Positions 1 to 7,898 of a DNA stretch of 64,000 nucleotides are shown here, in pieces. Positions within the stretch are counted from its first letter, which is position 1. Every line of letters starts with the position of its first letter. The notes beneath the pieces were generated by a model. It made no database searches. It had not been told where the DNA came from and saw only the letters and a program-made list of their open reading frames with translations. This DNA comes from CAISIP01 sp965278985 (GTDB lineage Bacteria > Pseudomonadota > Gammaproteobacteria > Burkholderiales > Burkholderiaceae_C). The position numbers and the translations under genes were made by a program. The stretch spans positions 6,262,001 to 6,326,000 of the forward strand of contig OZ257131.1 of the NCBI GenBank assembly GCA_965278985.1, given 5' to 3'.

Positions 1-731
1 TGGCAGGCAACGAGGCCGAAGCCCTGGCACTCGACCGCCGCCGCGCCGAGCTGGAACACGCGCTGGCCGTGCTGGTCGGCGAGGCCGCGTCCAGCTTCAC
101 GCTGCAGCCGCAGGACTGGCGCAGCGCGCTGCCGCAGATCCCGGCCGGTGTGCCCGCCACGGTGCTTGCGCGCAGGCCCGACGTATCCGCCGCCCAGCTC
201 AGCCTGCAGGCCGCGCAGGCCCGCGTCGGCGTGGCGCGCACCGCCTGGTTCCCCGACATCGCGTTGACCGGATCGGGCGGCTTCGCCTCCACCGACCTGG
301 GCGACCTGTTCAAGTGGTCGGCCCGCTCCTGGGGCATCGGCGCACTGCTGTCACTGCCCATCTTCGACGGCGGCCGGCGCGAGGCGAGCCTGCAAGGCGC
401 GGCCGCACAACTCGACGTGGCTGCGGCCGGCTACCGCGCGCAGGTGCTCGGCGCTTTCCGCGACGTGGAAGACCAGCTGTCGGCGCTGCGCCTGCTCGAC
501 GAGCAATCGCAGGCCCAGGGTCGCGCAGTGAATGCCGCCGTACGCGCCTCGGCCTTGTCGGAGACGCGTTACCGCAACGGCTTCGTGAGCCAGATCGAAT
601 TGCTGGACGCACGGCGCAGCGAGCTGCGCAACCGGAGGCAGGCGCTGCAGGTGAAGGCTGCGCAGTACCAGGCCACGGTCGGGCTGGTGCGGGCGCTCGG
701 CGGTGGGTGGGGGCCCGCAGGCGCCAGCTGA
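1..731 (+). CDS. Efflux outer-membrane factor (NodT/OprM-type), C-terminal part
   Basis: The reading frame is open from the left edge (first whole codon at base 3) to TGA at 729-731, so the start lies outside the window. The visible ~242 residues look like the second repeat of an outer-membrane factor of tripartite RND pumps: an ARRPDV segment, then helical ALSETRYRNGFVSQIELLDARR, the family's usual 'RY..G..S...LLDA.R' pattern, and a glycine-rich tail. In the family these proteins form the trimeric outer-membrane channel that receives substrate from a periplasmic adaptor and an inner-membrane pump. The partners would lie to the left. Substrate cannot be read from this fragment. A hairpin with a T-run follows 20 bases after the stop. 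Confidence 0.85.
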   Translation, partial: AGNEAEALALDRRRAELEHALAVLVGEAASSFTLQPQDWRSALPQIPAGVPATVLARRPDVSAAQLSLQAAQARVGVARTAWFPDIALTGSGGFASTDLGDLFKWSARSWGIGALLSLPIFDGGRREASLQGAAAQLDVAAAGYRAQVLGAFRDVEDQLSALRLLDEQSQAQGRAVNAAVRASALSETRYRNGFVSQIELLDARRSELRNRRQALQVKAAQYQATVGLVRALGGGWGPAGAS

Positions 732-750
732 TCCGCTGAACAGGTGGGAA

Positions 751-778
751 GGCTGTACCCCCGTACAGCCGGGTTTTT
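751..778 (+). terminator. Rho-independent terminator after the efflux gene
   Basis: GGCTGTAC (751-758) and GTACAGCC (763-770) form a perfect 8-bp stem around CCCC, followed by GGG and five T. This fits an intrinsic terminator for the preceding gene. The C-rich core between inverted GTAC arms also resembles the G/C-tract operators of the FrmR/RcnR/CsoR family, so a second operator is an alternative reading. Confidence 0.6.
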
Positions 779-790
779 GCTGGTGCCTGG

Positions 791-810
791 ATACTGAGGG
801 GGGGTATAGT
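791..810 (+). promoter_or_regulatory. Probable FrmR operator
   Basis: ATACT (791-795), then a purine block ending in seven G (798-804), then TATAGT (805-810). An AT-containing half site on each side of a G/C tract is the known layout of operators for FrmR and RcnR repressors. It sits 8-27 bases before the frmR ATG, where bound repressor would block transcription of the whole operon. The match is by eye and has not been scored. Confidence 0.6.
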
Positions 811-817
811 GGTGCCC

Positions 818-1087
818 ATGCCCCACAGCCCCGACGAGAAGAAAAAGGCCTTGCTTCGGGTGCGCCGCATCCGCGGCCAGGCTGACGCGTTGGAGCGGGC
901 ACTGGAGTCCGGTGCCGAGTGCAACGCCGTGCTGCAGCAGCTGGCCGCGATCCGCGGTGCCGTCAACGGCCTGATGTCCGAAGTGCTGGAGTCGCATATC
1001 CGCGAGGAATTCGGCGCCCTGGGCGATGCGCGCCATGCGCAGCGCGTGCAGGACATGACGGCGCTGGTGCGCACGTACCTCAAATAA
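818..1087 (+). CDS. frmR: Formaldehyde-responsive repressor FrmR
   Basis: An 89-residue all-helical repressor of the CsoR/RcnR/FrmR family. The ATG at 818 (MPHSPDEKKK) matches the family N-terminus better than the in-frame GTG at 809. Numbered from there, Cys35 (SGAEC) and His60 (LESHIRE) fall at the family's ligand positions; FrmR uses the N-terminal Pro2 and Cys35 to react with formaldehyde, and both are present. It heads the operon frmR-frmA-gfa-fghA and overlies a G-tract operator. Known role: repression of the formaldehyde detoxification genes, relieved when formaldehyde crosslinks the tetramer. A metal sensor of the same family is the alternative, made unlikely by the neighbours. Confidence 0.9.
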   Translation: MPHSPDEKKKALLRVRRIRGQADALERALESGAECNAVLQQLAAIRGAVNGLMSEVLESHIREEFGALGDARHAQRVQDMTALVRTYLK

Positions 1088-1140
1088 CCCTCGATCCCCA
1101 CCTCCCGGCCTTTGGTCGGGCCCCACCAGGAGAACACCCC

Positions 1141-2250
1141 ATGAAATCCCGTGCCGCCGTCGCCTTCGAAGCAGGCAAGCCGTTGCAGATCGTCGAGATC
1201 GATGTCGCGCCGCCGCAGAAGGGCGAAGTGCTGATCAAGATCACGCATACGGGCGTGTGCCACACAGACGCGTTCACGCTGTCGGGTGACGATCCCGAAG
1301 GCCTGTTCCCCGCCGTGCTGGGGCATGAAGGCGCGGGCATCGTGGTCGAGGTGGGCGAGGGCGTTACCAGCGTGAAGCCCGGCGACCATGTGATCCCGCT
1401 CTACACGGCCGAATGTGGCCAGTGCCTGTTCTGCAAGAGCGGCAAGACCAACCTCTGCGTGTCCGTGCGCGCCACGCAGGGCAAGGGCGTGATGCCCGAC
1501 GGTACCTCGCGTTTCTCCTACCAGGGCAAGCCGGTCTACCACTACATGGGCTGCTCGACCTTCAGCGAGTACACGGTGGTGGCCGAGGTGTCGCTGGCCA
1601 AGATCAACCCCGACGCCAACCCCGAGCAGGTGTGCCTGCTGGGCTGCGGCGTGACCACCGGGCTGGGCGCCGTCAAGAACACCGCCAAGGTGCAGGAGGG
1701 CGATTCCGTGGCCGTGTTCGGCCTGGGTGGCATCGGACTGGCCGTGATCCAGGGCGCCAAGCTGGCCAAGGCCGGCCGGATCATCGCCATCGACACCAAC
1801 CCGTCGAAATTCGACCTGGCGAAGACCTTCGGCGCCACGGATTGCATCAACCCCATGGACCACCAGAAGCCCATCCAGCAGGTCATCGTCGAGATGACGA
1901 CCTGGGGCGTGGACCATTCCTTCGAGTGCATCGGCAACGTCAACGTGATGCGTGCGGCACTCGAGTGCGCGCACCGCGGCTGGGGCCAGTCCGTGATCAT
2001 CGGCGTGGCCGGTGCGGGGCAGGAGATCTCCACGCGGCCGTTCCAGCTGGTCACCGGCCGCAAGTGGCTGGGCACGGCTTTTGGCGGCGTCAAGGGCCGC
2101 TCGCAGTTGCCGGGCATGGTCGAGGACGCGATGGCCGGCCGTATCCAGCTCGAGCCCTTCGTCACGCACACCATGCCGCTCACCGGCATCAACGAGGCCT
2201 TCGACCTGATGCACGCAGGCAAGTCGATCCGCTCGGTCGTGCACTACTGA
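1141..2250 (+). CDS. frmA: S-(hydroxymethyl)glutathione dehydrogenase (class III ADH)
   Basis: A 369-residue zinc-dependent alcohol dehydrogenase. It oxidises S-hydroxymethylglutathione to S-formylglutathione with NAD+ in the cytoplasm. Visible are the catalytic-zinc region HTGVCHTDAFTLSG and GHEGAG, the structural-zinc cysteines CGQCLFCKSGKTNLC, and the Rossmann motif VFGLGGIGLAVIQGAK. Length and ending (SIRSVVHY) fit class III enzymes. The ATG at 1141 follows AGGAG (1128-1132) with 8 bases spacing; the frame is open further upstream over frmR but no conserved sequence lies there. It is second in the formaldehyde operon. S-nitrosoglutathione reduction is a known side activity of the class. 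Confidence 0.97.
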   Translation: MKSRAAVAFEAGKPLQIVEIDVAPPQKGEVLIKITHTGVCHTDAFTLSGDDPEGLFPAVLGHEGAGIVVEVGEGVTSVKPGDHVIPLYTAECGQCLFCKSGKTNLCVSVRATQGKGVMPDGTSRFSYQGKPVYHYMGCSTFSEYTVVAEVSLAKINPDANPEQVCLLGCGVTTGLGAVKNTAKVQEGDSVAVFGLGGIGLAVIQGAKLAKAGRIIAIDTNPSKFDLAKTFGATDCINPMDHQKPIQQVIVEMTTWGVDHSFECIGNVNVMRAALECAHRGWGQSVIIGVAGAGQEISTRPFQLVTGRKWLGTAFGGVKGRSQLPGMVEDAMAGRIQLEPFVTHTMPLTGINEAFDLMHAGKSIRSVVHY

Positions 2251-2304
2251 TTTTTTCGTGTTCCCGTTCCTCCCGCCCATCCACCACCACGCAAGGAGAC
2301 TGAC

Positions 2305-2880
2305 ATGAGCACATCCATCCATCCCACCGTCGACGCCGGCATCCAGAAGGGCGCCGAGGGTTTCGCAGGCGGCACGCTGCGCTGCCAGTGCGGCAGCGAT
2401 GCCGTCGAAGTGAAGATCGCATCGCAGGTCGCGTTCAACCACGCCTGCGGCTGCAGCAAGTGCTGGAAGCCGAAGGGCGCGCTGTTCTCGGTGGTGGGCG
2501 TGGTGCCGCGCGACAAGGTGACGGTCACGGCGCACGGCGAGAAACTCAAGGTCGTGGACGAGAAGGCGCCCATCCAGCGGCATGCCTGCACGGCCTGCGG
2601 CACGCACCTCTATGGCCGTATCGAGAACAAGGACCATGCATTCTTCGGCCTGGACTTCATCCACACCGAGCTGTCCAAGGACAAGGGCTGGGAAGGCCCG
2701 GGCTTCGCGGCCTTCGTGTCCTCCATCATCGAGACGGGTACGCCGCCCTCGAAGATGGCCGACGTGCGCAAGACACTGAACGACAAGGGCCTGAACACCT
2801 ACGACTGCCTGAACCCGACGCTCATGGACATCCTGGCCACGCAGGCCGCGAAGCTCAAGGGCACCTACAAGGAAGCCTGA
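2305..2880 (+). CDS. gfa: Glutathione-dependent formaldehyde-activating enzyme Gfa
   Basis: A 191-residue protein of the Gfa (S-(hydroxymethyl)glutathione synthase) family, which is linked to formation of the formaldehyde-glutathione adduct that feeds FrmA. The zinc-binding cysteine pattern is visible: RCQCGS near the start, HACGCSKCW, and HACTACGTHLYGR. The ATG at 2305 is preceded by AAGGAG. It sits 54 bases after frmA and 8 bases before fghA, consistent with one transcript. Biochemical support for the family as a true catalyst is debated; glutathione binding is the safer statement. Confidence 0.93.
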   Translation: MSTSIHPTVDAGIQKGAEGFAGGTLRCQCGSDAVEVKIASQVAFNHACGCSKCWKPKGALFSVVGVVPRDKVTVTAHGEKLKVVDEKAPIQRHACTACGTHLYGRIENKDHAFFGLDFIHTELSKDKGWEGPGFAAFVSSIIETGTPPSKMADVRKTLNDKGLNTYDCLNPTLMDILATQAAKLKGTYKEA

Positions 2881-2888
2881 CGCACAGC

Positions 2889-3725
2889 ATGGACCGTATC
2901 GAACAACACGCCAGCTTCGGTGGCCGCCAGGACGTCTGGCAACACGCGAGCAGCACGCTGGGCTGCACGATGCGCTTCGGCATCTTTTTGCCCGAAGCCG
3001 CGTTGCGTGGCGAGAAATGCCCGGTGCTGTACTGGCTCTCGGGTCTGACCTGCAACGAGCAGAACTTCATCACCAAGGCCGGTGCGCAGGAGCATGCGGC
3101 GCGCCACGGCCTCATCGTCGTGGCGCCCGACACCAGCCCGCGTGGCGAGGCCGTGGCCAACGACCCGGCCTACGACCTGGGGCAGGGCGCGGGGTTCTAC
3201 GTCAACGCGACGCAGGCGCCCTGGGCTGCGCATTTCCGGATGCAGGACTACGTCGCTGAGGAGCTGCCTGCGCTGGTGGAGCAGCACTTCGCCGCCAGCG
3301 ATGCGCGCAGCATCTCCGGCCACTCCATGGGGGGGCACGGTGCGCTGGTGACGGCCCTGCGGCATCCGGGCCGCTACCAGAGCGTCTCGGCCTTCTCACC
3401 CATCGTCGCGCCCACGCAGGTGCCCTGGGGCCACAAGGCCTTCTCCGCCTACCTGGGCGAGGACCGCGCGCTGTGGAAAGAATGGGATGCCTGCGAACTC
3501 GTGAAGGCGACCTCCGGTGAGCGCCTGCCGCTGCTGGTGGACCAGGGCGAGGCCGACGAATTCCTGGCCGGGCAGTTGCGGCCCGAGTTGCTGAAGGCGG
3601 CCTGTGATGCCGCGGGCCATCCACTGCAGCTGCGCATGCGGCCAGGATACGACCACAGCTACTACTTCATCGCGAGTTTCCTTGGCGAACATTTCGCACA
3701 CCACGCGGCGGCGTTGCGGGCCTGA
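2889..3725 (+). CDS. fghA: S-formylglutathione hydrolase
   Basis: A 278-residue esterase-D type alpha/beta hydrolase that splits S-formylglutathione into formate and glutathione, the last step of the pathway. The nucleophile elbow GHSMGGHGAL is clear, the acid lies in DQGEADEFL, and the base in GYDHSYYF. The oxyanion/substrate region LSGLTCNEQNF is typical. ATG 2889 gives the expected N-terminus (MDRIEQHASFGG); the frame is open far upstream but there it is a shadow of gfa. It ends the operon and faces the convergent nitronate monooxygenase gene. Confidence 0.96.
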   Translation: MDRIEQHASFGGRQDVWQHASSTLGCTMRFGIFLPEAALRGEKCPVLYWLSGLTCNEQNFITKAGAQEHAARHGLIVVAPDTSPRGEAVANDPAYDLGQGAGFYVNATQAPWAAHFRMQDYVAEELPALVEQHFAASDARSISGHSMGGHGALVTALRHPGRYQSVSAFSPIVAPTQVPWGHKAFSAYLGEDRALWKEWDACELVKATSGERLPLLVDQGEADEFLAGQLRPELLKAACDAAGHPLQLRMRPGYDHSYYFIASFLGEHFAHHAAALRA

Positions 3726-3731
3726 TGCGTC

Positions 3732-3758
3732 GAGCCGCCTGCGTGATGCGGGCGGCTC
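3732..3758. terminator. Hairpin between convergent genes
   Basis: GAGCCGCC (3732-3739) pairs with GGCGGCTC (3751-3758); with inner GC pairs and one wobble the stem reaches 11 bp around GTGAT. It fills the gap between the stop codons of the converging fghA and nitronate monooxygenase genes. There is no T-run on either side, so it may stabilise 3' ends rather than terminate by itself. Confidence 0.4.
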
Positions 3759-4802
3759 TCACCCCATGCCGGCCAGTTCCCTGGTCATCGCCCTCGCAGG
3801 CACCGCCTTGCACCCCGAGGCGTTCTGCCCGCACCACATCGACGTGAAATCGTCCCGCCCCGCCGCCTCGGCCTTGGCGCGCAGCGGAGCCAAGGCACCC
3901 GTGGCGAGTGGAAAGGCCGGCGCCTTGGAACTCAACGGCCCCAGCTCGCGCATGATGCGATTCACGATGCCCCGCGCCGGCCGGCCCGTGAAAAGGTTCG
4001 TCATCGCCGTGGTGGCCGCAGCCTCGCTCTGCAGCGCGCGGCGATGCAGTGGCGTGGTCGTGGCTTCGGGGCACAGCAGGTAGGCCGTGCCCACCTGCGC
4101 TGCCGCAGCGCCCAGCTGCAGCGCGGCGCGCACGCCCGACGCATCGGCGATGCCACCGGCCGCGATCACGGGCACGCGCACGGCGCGCACCACCTGGGGC
4201 AACAACGCGAAGGTGCCGATCTGCGTGGCCGTGTCGGTCGTGAGGAACATGCCGCGGTGGCCGCCGGCCTCGGCGCCCTGCGCGATGACGGCATCGGCGC
4301 CATGGGCTTCGAGCCAGCGCGCTTCCTCCACGGTGGTGGCGCTGGCCAGCACCCTTGCACCCCAGCTGCGGACCCGCGCCAGCAGTTCGGGTGCGGGCAG
4401 GCCGAAATGGAAACTTACGACCGGCGGGCGGAAGGGCGCGATGAGTTCGGCCGTCGCCGCGTCGAATGCCGCGCGGCCTGGGCCGGCGGGAATGCCGGCA
4501 GGGTCGATGCCGTACTCGGCGTAGTACGGCGCCAGTGCGTCCTTCCAGGCCGCCTCGCGCGCCGCATCGGGCACGGGCTGCTGGTGGCAGAAGAAGTTGA
4601 TGTTGAAGGGCCGGCCCGTGCCGGCGCGTATCGCGGCCAGTTCGTCACGCAGTGCCTGTGGCGACAACATCGCACCGGGCAAGGCACCCAGGCCGCCGGC
4701 CTCGGACACGGCGATGGCCAGGGCGCTGCCCTGCACGCCCGCCATGGGGGCCTGGAGGATGGGCAACGGCAGGTCCAGCAAGGTCTGCAGGGGCGTGGTC
4801 AT
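3759..4802 (-). CDS. Nitronate monooxygenase (2-nitropropane dioxygenase family)
   Basis: A 347-residue FMN-dependent TIM-barrel protein. Family motifs are present: the N-terminal PILQAPMAGVQGSALA, AQGAEAGGHRG around residue 180, and the phosphate-binding VIAAGGIADASGV followed by GAAAAQVGTAYL. The family oxidises toxic alkyl nitronates to the carbonyl compound and nitrite; some members act on other substrates, so the exact substrate is open. The ATG at 4802 (MTTPLQTLLDLP) has AGGAGA in front; the frame runs 25 codons further upstream without conserved sequence. It appears to be a single gene, convergent with the formaldehyde operon. Confidence 0.9.
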   Translation of the reverse strand: MTTPLQTLLDLPLPILQAPMAGVQGSALAIAVSEAGGLGALPGAMLSPQALRDELAAIRAGTGRPFNINFFCHQQPVPDAAREAAWKDALAPYYAEYGIDPAGIPAGPGRAAFDAATAELIAPFRPPVVSFHFGLPAPELLARVRSWGARVLASATTVEEARWLEAHGADAVIAQGAEAGGHRGMFLTTDTATQIGTFALLPQVVRAVRVPVIAAGGIADASGVRAALQLGAAAAQVGTAYLLCPEATTTPLHRRALQSEAAATTAMTNLFTGRPARGIVNRIMRELGPLSSKAPAFPLATGALAPLRAKAEAAGRDDFTSMWCGQNASGCKAVPARAMTRELAGMG

Positions 4803-4910
4803 GGGCTTCTCCTGTACGGGACTGGATCGTACCCGCGAGCACCGGGAATTCGCATGCGCATGCAGCCGCGCTGCCATGCGAAGGGCGCAGGGACTCCCGT
4901 GGCGGGGCGC

Positions 4911-6200
4911 TCAGGTGACGAGGGGCGGCAGTCCTTGCGTGCCCCCGTCCCATTGCGGCAAGACGGCCTGCAGTTGCGCGTCGGCCAGCCGCAGGTGCCG
5001 CTCCAGCAGTTGCGCCACTACGGCACGGAAATCGGTGGTGATGGCAAGGTCGCGCCCTTCGTTCAATGCGCCCTCGTCCATGCCGGGCCAGCGCCCATGC
5101 ACCCGGCCACCGGCGACACGGCCGCCCAGCAGCCACATCACGTTGCCGTGTCCGTGGTCCGTGCCGCCGTTGCCGTTCTGGCGGGCCGTGCGCCCGAACT
5201 CGGACATCACCAGCACCACGGTGTCGTCGAAGGCCGGGCCCAGCTCGCGTGCAAACTGGGCCAGCCCGAGGCCCAGCGGGGCCAGGCGGCCCGCCAGCTG
5301 GCCGGTGGCCGCCCCCTGGTTGGCATGCGTGTCCCACCCGCCGAGCGCCATGAAAGCCAGCCGCACGCGCGGGTCGTTGCGCATCAGCGTCGCCATGCGC
5401 GTGGCGTCGGCGGGGAAGCCGTTGGGCAAGGGGGCGCCATTGTTGGCGGCCACCATCTCGCGGGACATGGCTGCGCCTCCCTGCAGCGCGTCACGCACGT
5501 CGCGGCGCGACTGCTGCGCGGACTGGTAGGCGCGTGCGAGCGCGTCGTCGCCGGCATAGAGGCGGTCGAAGGCCTGGCCCACGGCGGGACGGTCCAGCGC
5601 CGTGGGGCGCAGGGCCGCGTCGCCCAGCGGGATGTTGGCCACGGGCTCGGGGCCGGCATAGATGCGTGGCAGGACGGCACCCAGGCTCACGGCGCGGGTG
5701 GTGCCCGGGCCGGTGCGTGTGGTCGCGGTGGAGGGCAGCGTGCCCAGCAGGCGGTTCAGCCAGCCATCGGGCGTGGACTTGCGGCCCGGGGTGGCGGATT
5801 CCATGTAGTCCTGCGCGTCGAAGTGCGAGCGCGTGCTGTCCTCCGAACCGGCCGCGTGCACGAAACCCAGCTTGCCGGATTGCCACAGCGGCATCAGCGG
5901 CGCGAGGGCCGGGTGCAGGCCGAAGTGGCCGTCCAGGTCCAGTGCGCCGCCTTCGGTGCCGGGCCGGGCCAGCGCGATGGTGGGGCGAGCCGACGCATAT
6001 GCGGCGTCGTGCACGGGCGCGACGACATTGAGGCCATCGACTGCGCCGCGCAGGAACACCACCACCAGGCGCCTGCCTTGGATGGCCTGCGCAGTGGGCG
6101 CATCGCCGATGCCGGCCCAGGCGCCGTGGCCCACGGGCAGCAGACCCAGGCCCAGGCCAGAGGCGGTGGCGCTGCGCAGCAGGAAGTCGCGTCGTTGCAT
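4911..6200 (-). CDS. DUF1501 protein with Tat signal
   Basis: A 429-residue DUF1501 (sulfatase-like fold) protein. The start at 6200 gives a twin-arginine signal, MQRRDFLLRSATASG, then a hydrophobic stretch ending near GHGAWA, so export of a folded protein by Tat is expected. Typical DUF1501 segments are visible: VVFLRGAVDGLNVVAP near the mature N-terminus, SHFDAQDYMESATPG, ALGGWDTHANQG, and VMSEFGRTARQNGNGGTDHGHGN. It is transcribed 26 bases after the stop of the DUF1800 gene. These two families occur as pairs in many bacteria; their function is not established. The histidine/aspartate residues of GTDHGHG may bind metal, by analogy with the fold. Confidence 0.9.
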   Translation of the reverse strand: MQRRDFLLRSATASGLGLGLLPVGHGAWAGIGDAPTAQAIQGRRLVVVFLRGAVDGLNVVAPVHDAAYASARPTIALARPGTEGGALDLDGHFGLHPALAPLMPLWQSGKLGFVHAAGSEDSTRSHFDAQDYMESATPGRKSTPDGWLNRLLGTLPSTATTRTGPGTTRAVSLGAVLPRIYAGPEPVANIPLGDAALRPTALDRPAVGQAFDRLYAGDDALARAYQSAQQSRRDVRDALQGGAAMSREMVAANNGAPLPNGFPADATRMATLMRNDPRVRLAFMALGGWDTHANQGAATGQLAGRLAPLGLGLAQFARELGPAFDDTVVLVMSEFGRTARQNGNGGTDHGHGNVMWLLGGRVAGGRVHGRWPGMDEGALNEGRDLAITTDFRAVVAQLLERHLRLADAQLQAVLPQWDGGTQGLPPLVT

Positions 6201-6226
6201 GGTGTGCTCCAGGAGCCTGCAGGGGC

Positions 6227-7714
6227 TCAAAAACGCATGAAGTCGGGGCTGCCGAGCACCAGTGCCGCGCGCAGTTCAGGGCGGGCGTCGCTGGCCACGG
6301 CACGGGTGCGCGCGGAGATGCCGTCCCCCAGCGCGGCCAGCAGCGTATCGGCGTCCGGCGCGTTCAGCTGCAGGTTGCCCTGGCCGCCACCACGCGGCAG
6401 GCGGCCCGTCGCGAAACCGGTGGCGAATTGCACGCGGCGCGTCAGGGCGTCGGGGTTCAGCCACGCGGCTTCGGTGTTGCCGTAACCGTCGGGCGTGACG
6501 CAGCCGTGCAGCGGCATGCCCATGGCGCCTGTGGCGGCCAGCAGGGGCTGTGCGTCGTCCAGCGGTGTGCCGGCGGCGCGCAGGGCCGAGATCAGGTAGC
6601 GGTAGGGGGACTTGAACTTGGCTTGCTGGAACTGGGGGTCACCGAACTCGGGGCTCTGGAACAACGCCTGCAGTACGGCGCGGATGTCGCCGTCCGTGTC
6701 CTGGAAACGCAGCGCCAGCCGTTGCACCAGGGCCGGAGGCGGAGCGTCGGCCACGAAGGCCTGTGCGAGCTTGAAGGCGATGTGCCGTGCCGTTGCGGGG
6801 TGCCGGGCCAGCACGTCCAGCGCGGCTTCGCCTTCGGCCTGCCCGGCGGAGGTCACCCGCCGGCCCAGCCAGGTCTTTTCCGCGGTGTCGTGGCGGCGTG
6901 CATCGAAGAAGAAGGCGTCGCCCAGCGGGGCCGTGTCGTTGTAGCGCAGCGTCCAGCCCGTGAAGATGCGTGCCAGCGCCGTGACATCGGCCTGGGTGTA
7001 GCCGCCGTCCACGCCCAGCGTGTGCAGCTCCATCAGCTCGCGCGCATAGTTCTCGTTGAGGCCGCGTTCCGGTTGGCCGCGCGGGCGCAAGCCCGGTGCC
7101 GAGGACAGCCAGTTGTCCAGGTAGAACAGCATGGCCGGATGGTGCGCCGTGGCGCCGAGCAGGTCGCGGAAGCGCCCCATCGCGTGCGGGCGGATGGCGG
7201 TGCGTTCATAGTCCTCCACCATCACGCGCACCAGGCCCTTTTCGCGGAACACATTGAAGTGGTCGAACCAGAACTCGACCATGCGCTCCTCGAGCTGCGC
7301 CGGGCTGTGCAAGGCACGCAGTAAGCGAGGCCGCGCGGCGTCCAGCGCCGATGCGCGGTAGGTTTCACGGCGGCGCTCGATGGTGGCTTCGGATTCGTTG
7401 CCTTGCAGGCTGCGGTAGATCCGCACCCACTCGCCCTGCGTGGGGGGCGGGGGCGTGGCCAGCGCCTGCTGCACACCCGGTGGCAGCGCGGGGCTGGCGG
7501 GAGGTTGCAACTGCGCGGCGATCCATGCGTCCACGCCCAGGTGTTCCACACGCTCCACATCGCCGGGCGCAGGGCCATAACCCAGGCGCTGCAGGGCATG
7601 CAGCGCGGGGGGCGCCGTGTGCCCGGCCGGCGGACGGGTGGCACAGCCTGGCAGCACGAGGGCCGCCAGGGTCAACAGGCCGGCGTCGCGCCGGCGGATG
7701 CGCAGTGCGTGCAT
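6227..7714 (-). CDS. DUF1800 protein, probable lipoprotein
   Basis: A 495-residue DUF1800 protein. From the ATG at 7714 the N-terminus is MHALRIRRRDAG, a hydrophobic run, and LPGC, a good lipobox, so lipidation after cleavage is likely; the arginine pair also resembles a Tat motif. Family segments: ALQRLGYGPAPGDVERV, FWFDHFNVF, NENYARELMELHTLGVDGGYTQADVTALARIFTGW, and PYRYLISALRA. Upstream partner of the DUF1501 gene. The role is unknown; pairing with an exported DUF1501 protein suggests the two work together outside the cytoplasm. It is divergent from uvrA with a 184-base gap. Confidence 0.9.
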   Translation of the reverse strand: MHALRIRRRDAGLLTLAALVLPGCATRPPAGHTAPPALHALQRLGYGPAPGDVERVEHLGVDAWIAAQLQPPASPALPPGVQQALATPPPPTQGEWVRIYRSLQGNESEATIERRRETYRASALDAARPRLLRALHSPAQLEERMVEFWFDHFNVFREKGLVRVMVEDYERTAIRPHAMGRFRDLLGATAHHPAMLFYLDNWLSSAPGLRPRGQPERGLNENYARELMELHTLGVDGGYTQADVTALARIFTGWTLRYNDTAPLGDAFFFDARRHDTAEKTWLGRRVTSAGQAEGEAALDVLARHPATARHIAFKLAQAFVADAPPPALVQRLALRFQDTDGDIRAVLQALFQSPEFGDPQFQQAKFKSPYRYLISALRAAGTPLDDAQPLLAATGAMGMPLHGCVTPDGYGNTEAAWLNPDALTRRVQFATGFATGRLPRGGGQGNLQLNAPDADTLLAALGDGISARTRAVASDARPELRAALVLGSPDFMRF

Positions 7715-7898
7715 GGTGGGGTCGGGAGGAGGGCGCTGGCCGCATTCTAGGAAGCGCTCTGTCAACGCCGTGTGAACGCAGTTGTAAACGTTCTCTGCTG
7801 CACCACGATGCGGTATGCCCCCTGGGTCCGCTGGAACGTACCCCCGCTCCTAGAATGCTCCGCCCCCCGACCTCCACCTCCAAGGTACAGCGCTCCAC

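Noticed and set aside
310..2664. Minus-strand open frame of 784 codons opposite frmR-frmA-gfa
   Set aside because: Shadow of the formaldehyde operon in GC-rich DNA.
4044..6485. Long plus-strand open frame opposite the nitronate monooxygenase and DUF1501 genes
   Set aside because: The translation has no family motif; the opposite strand codes for recognisable proteins.
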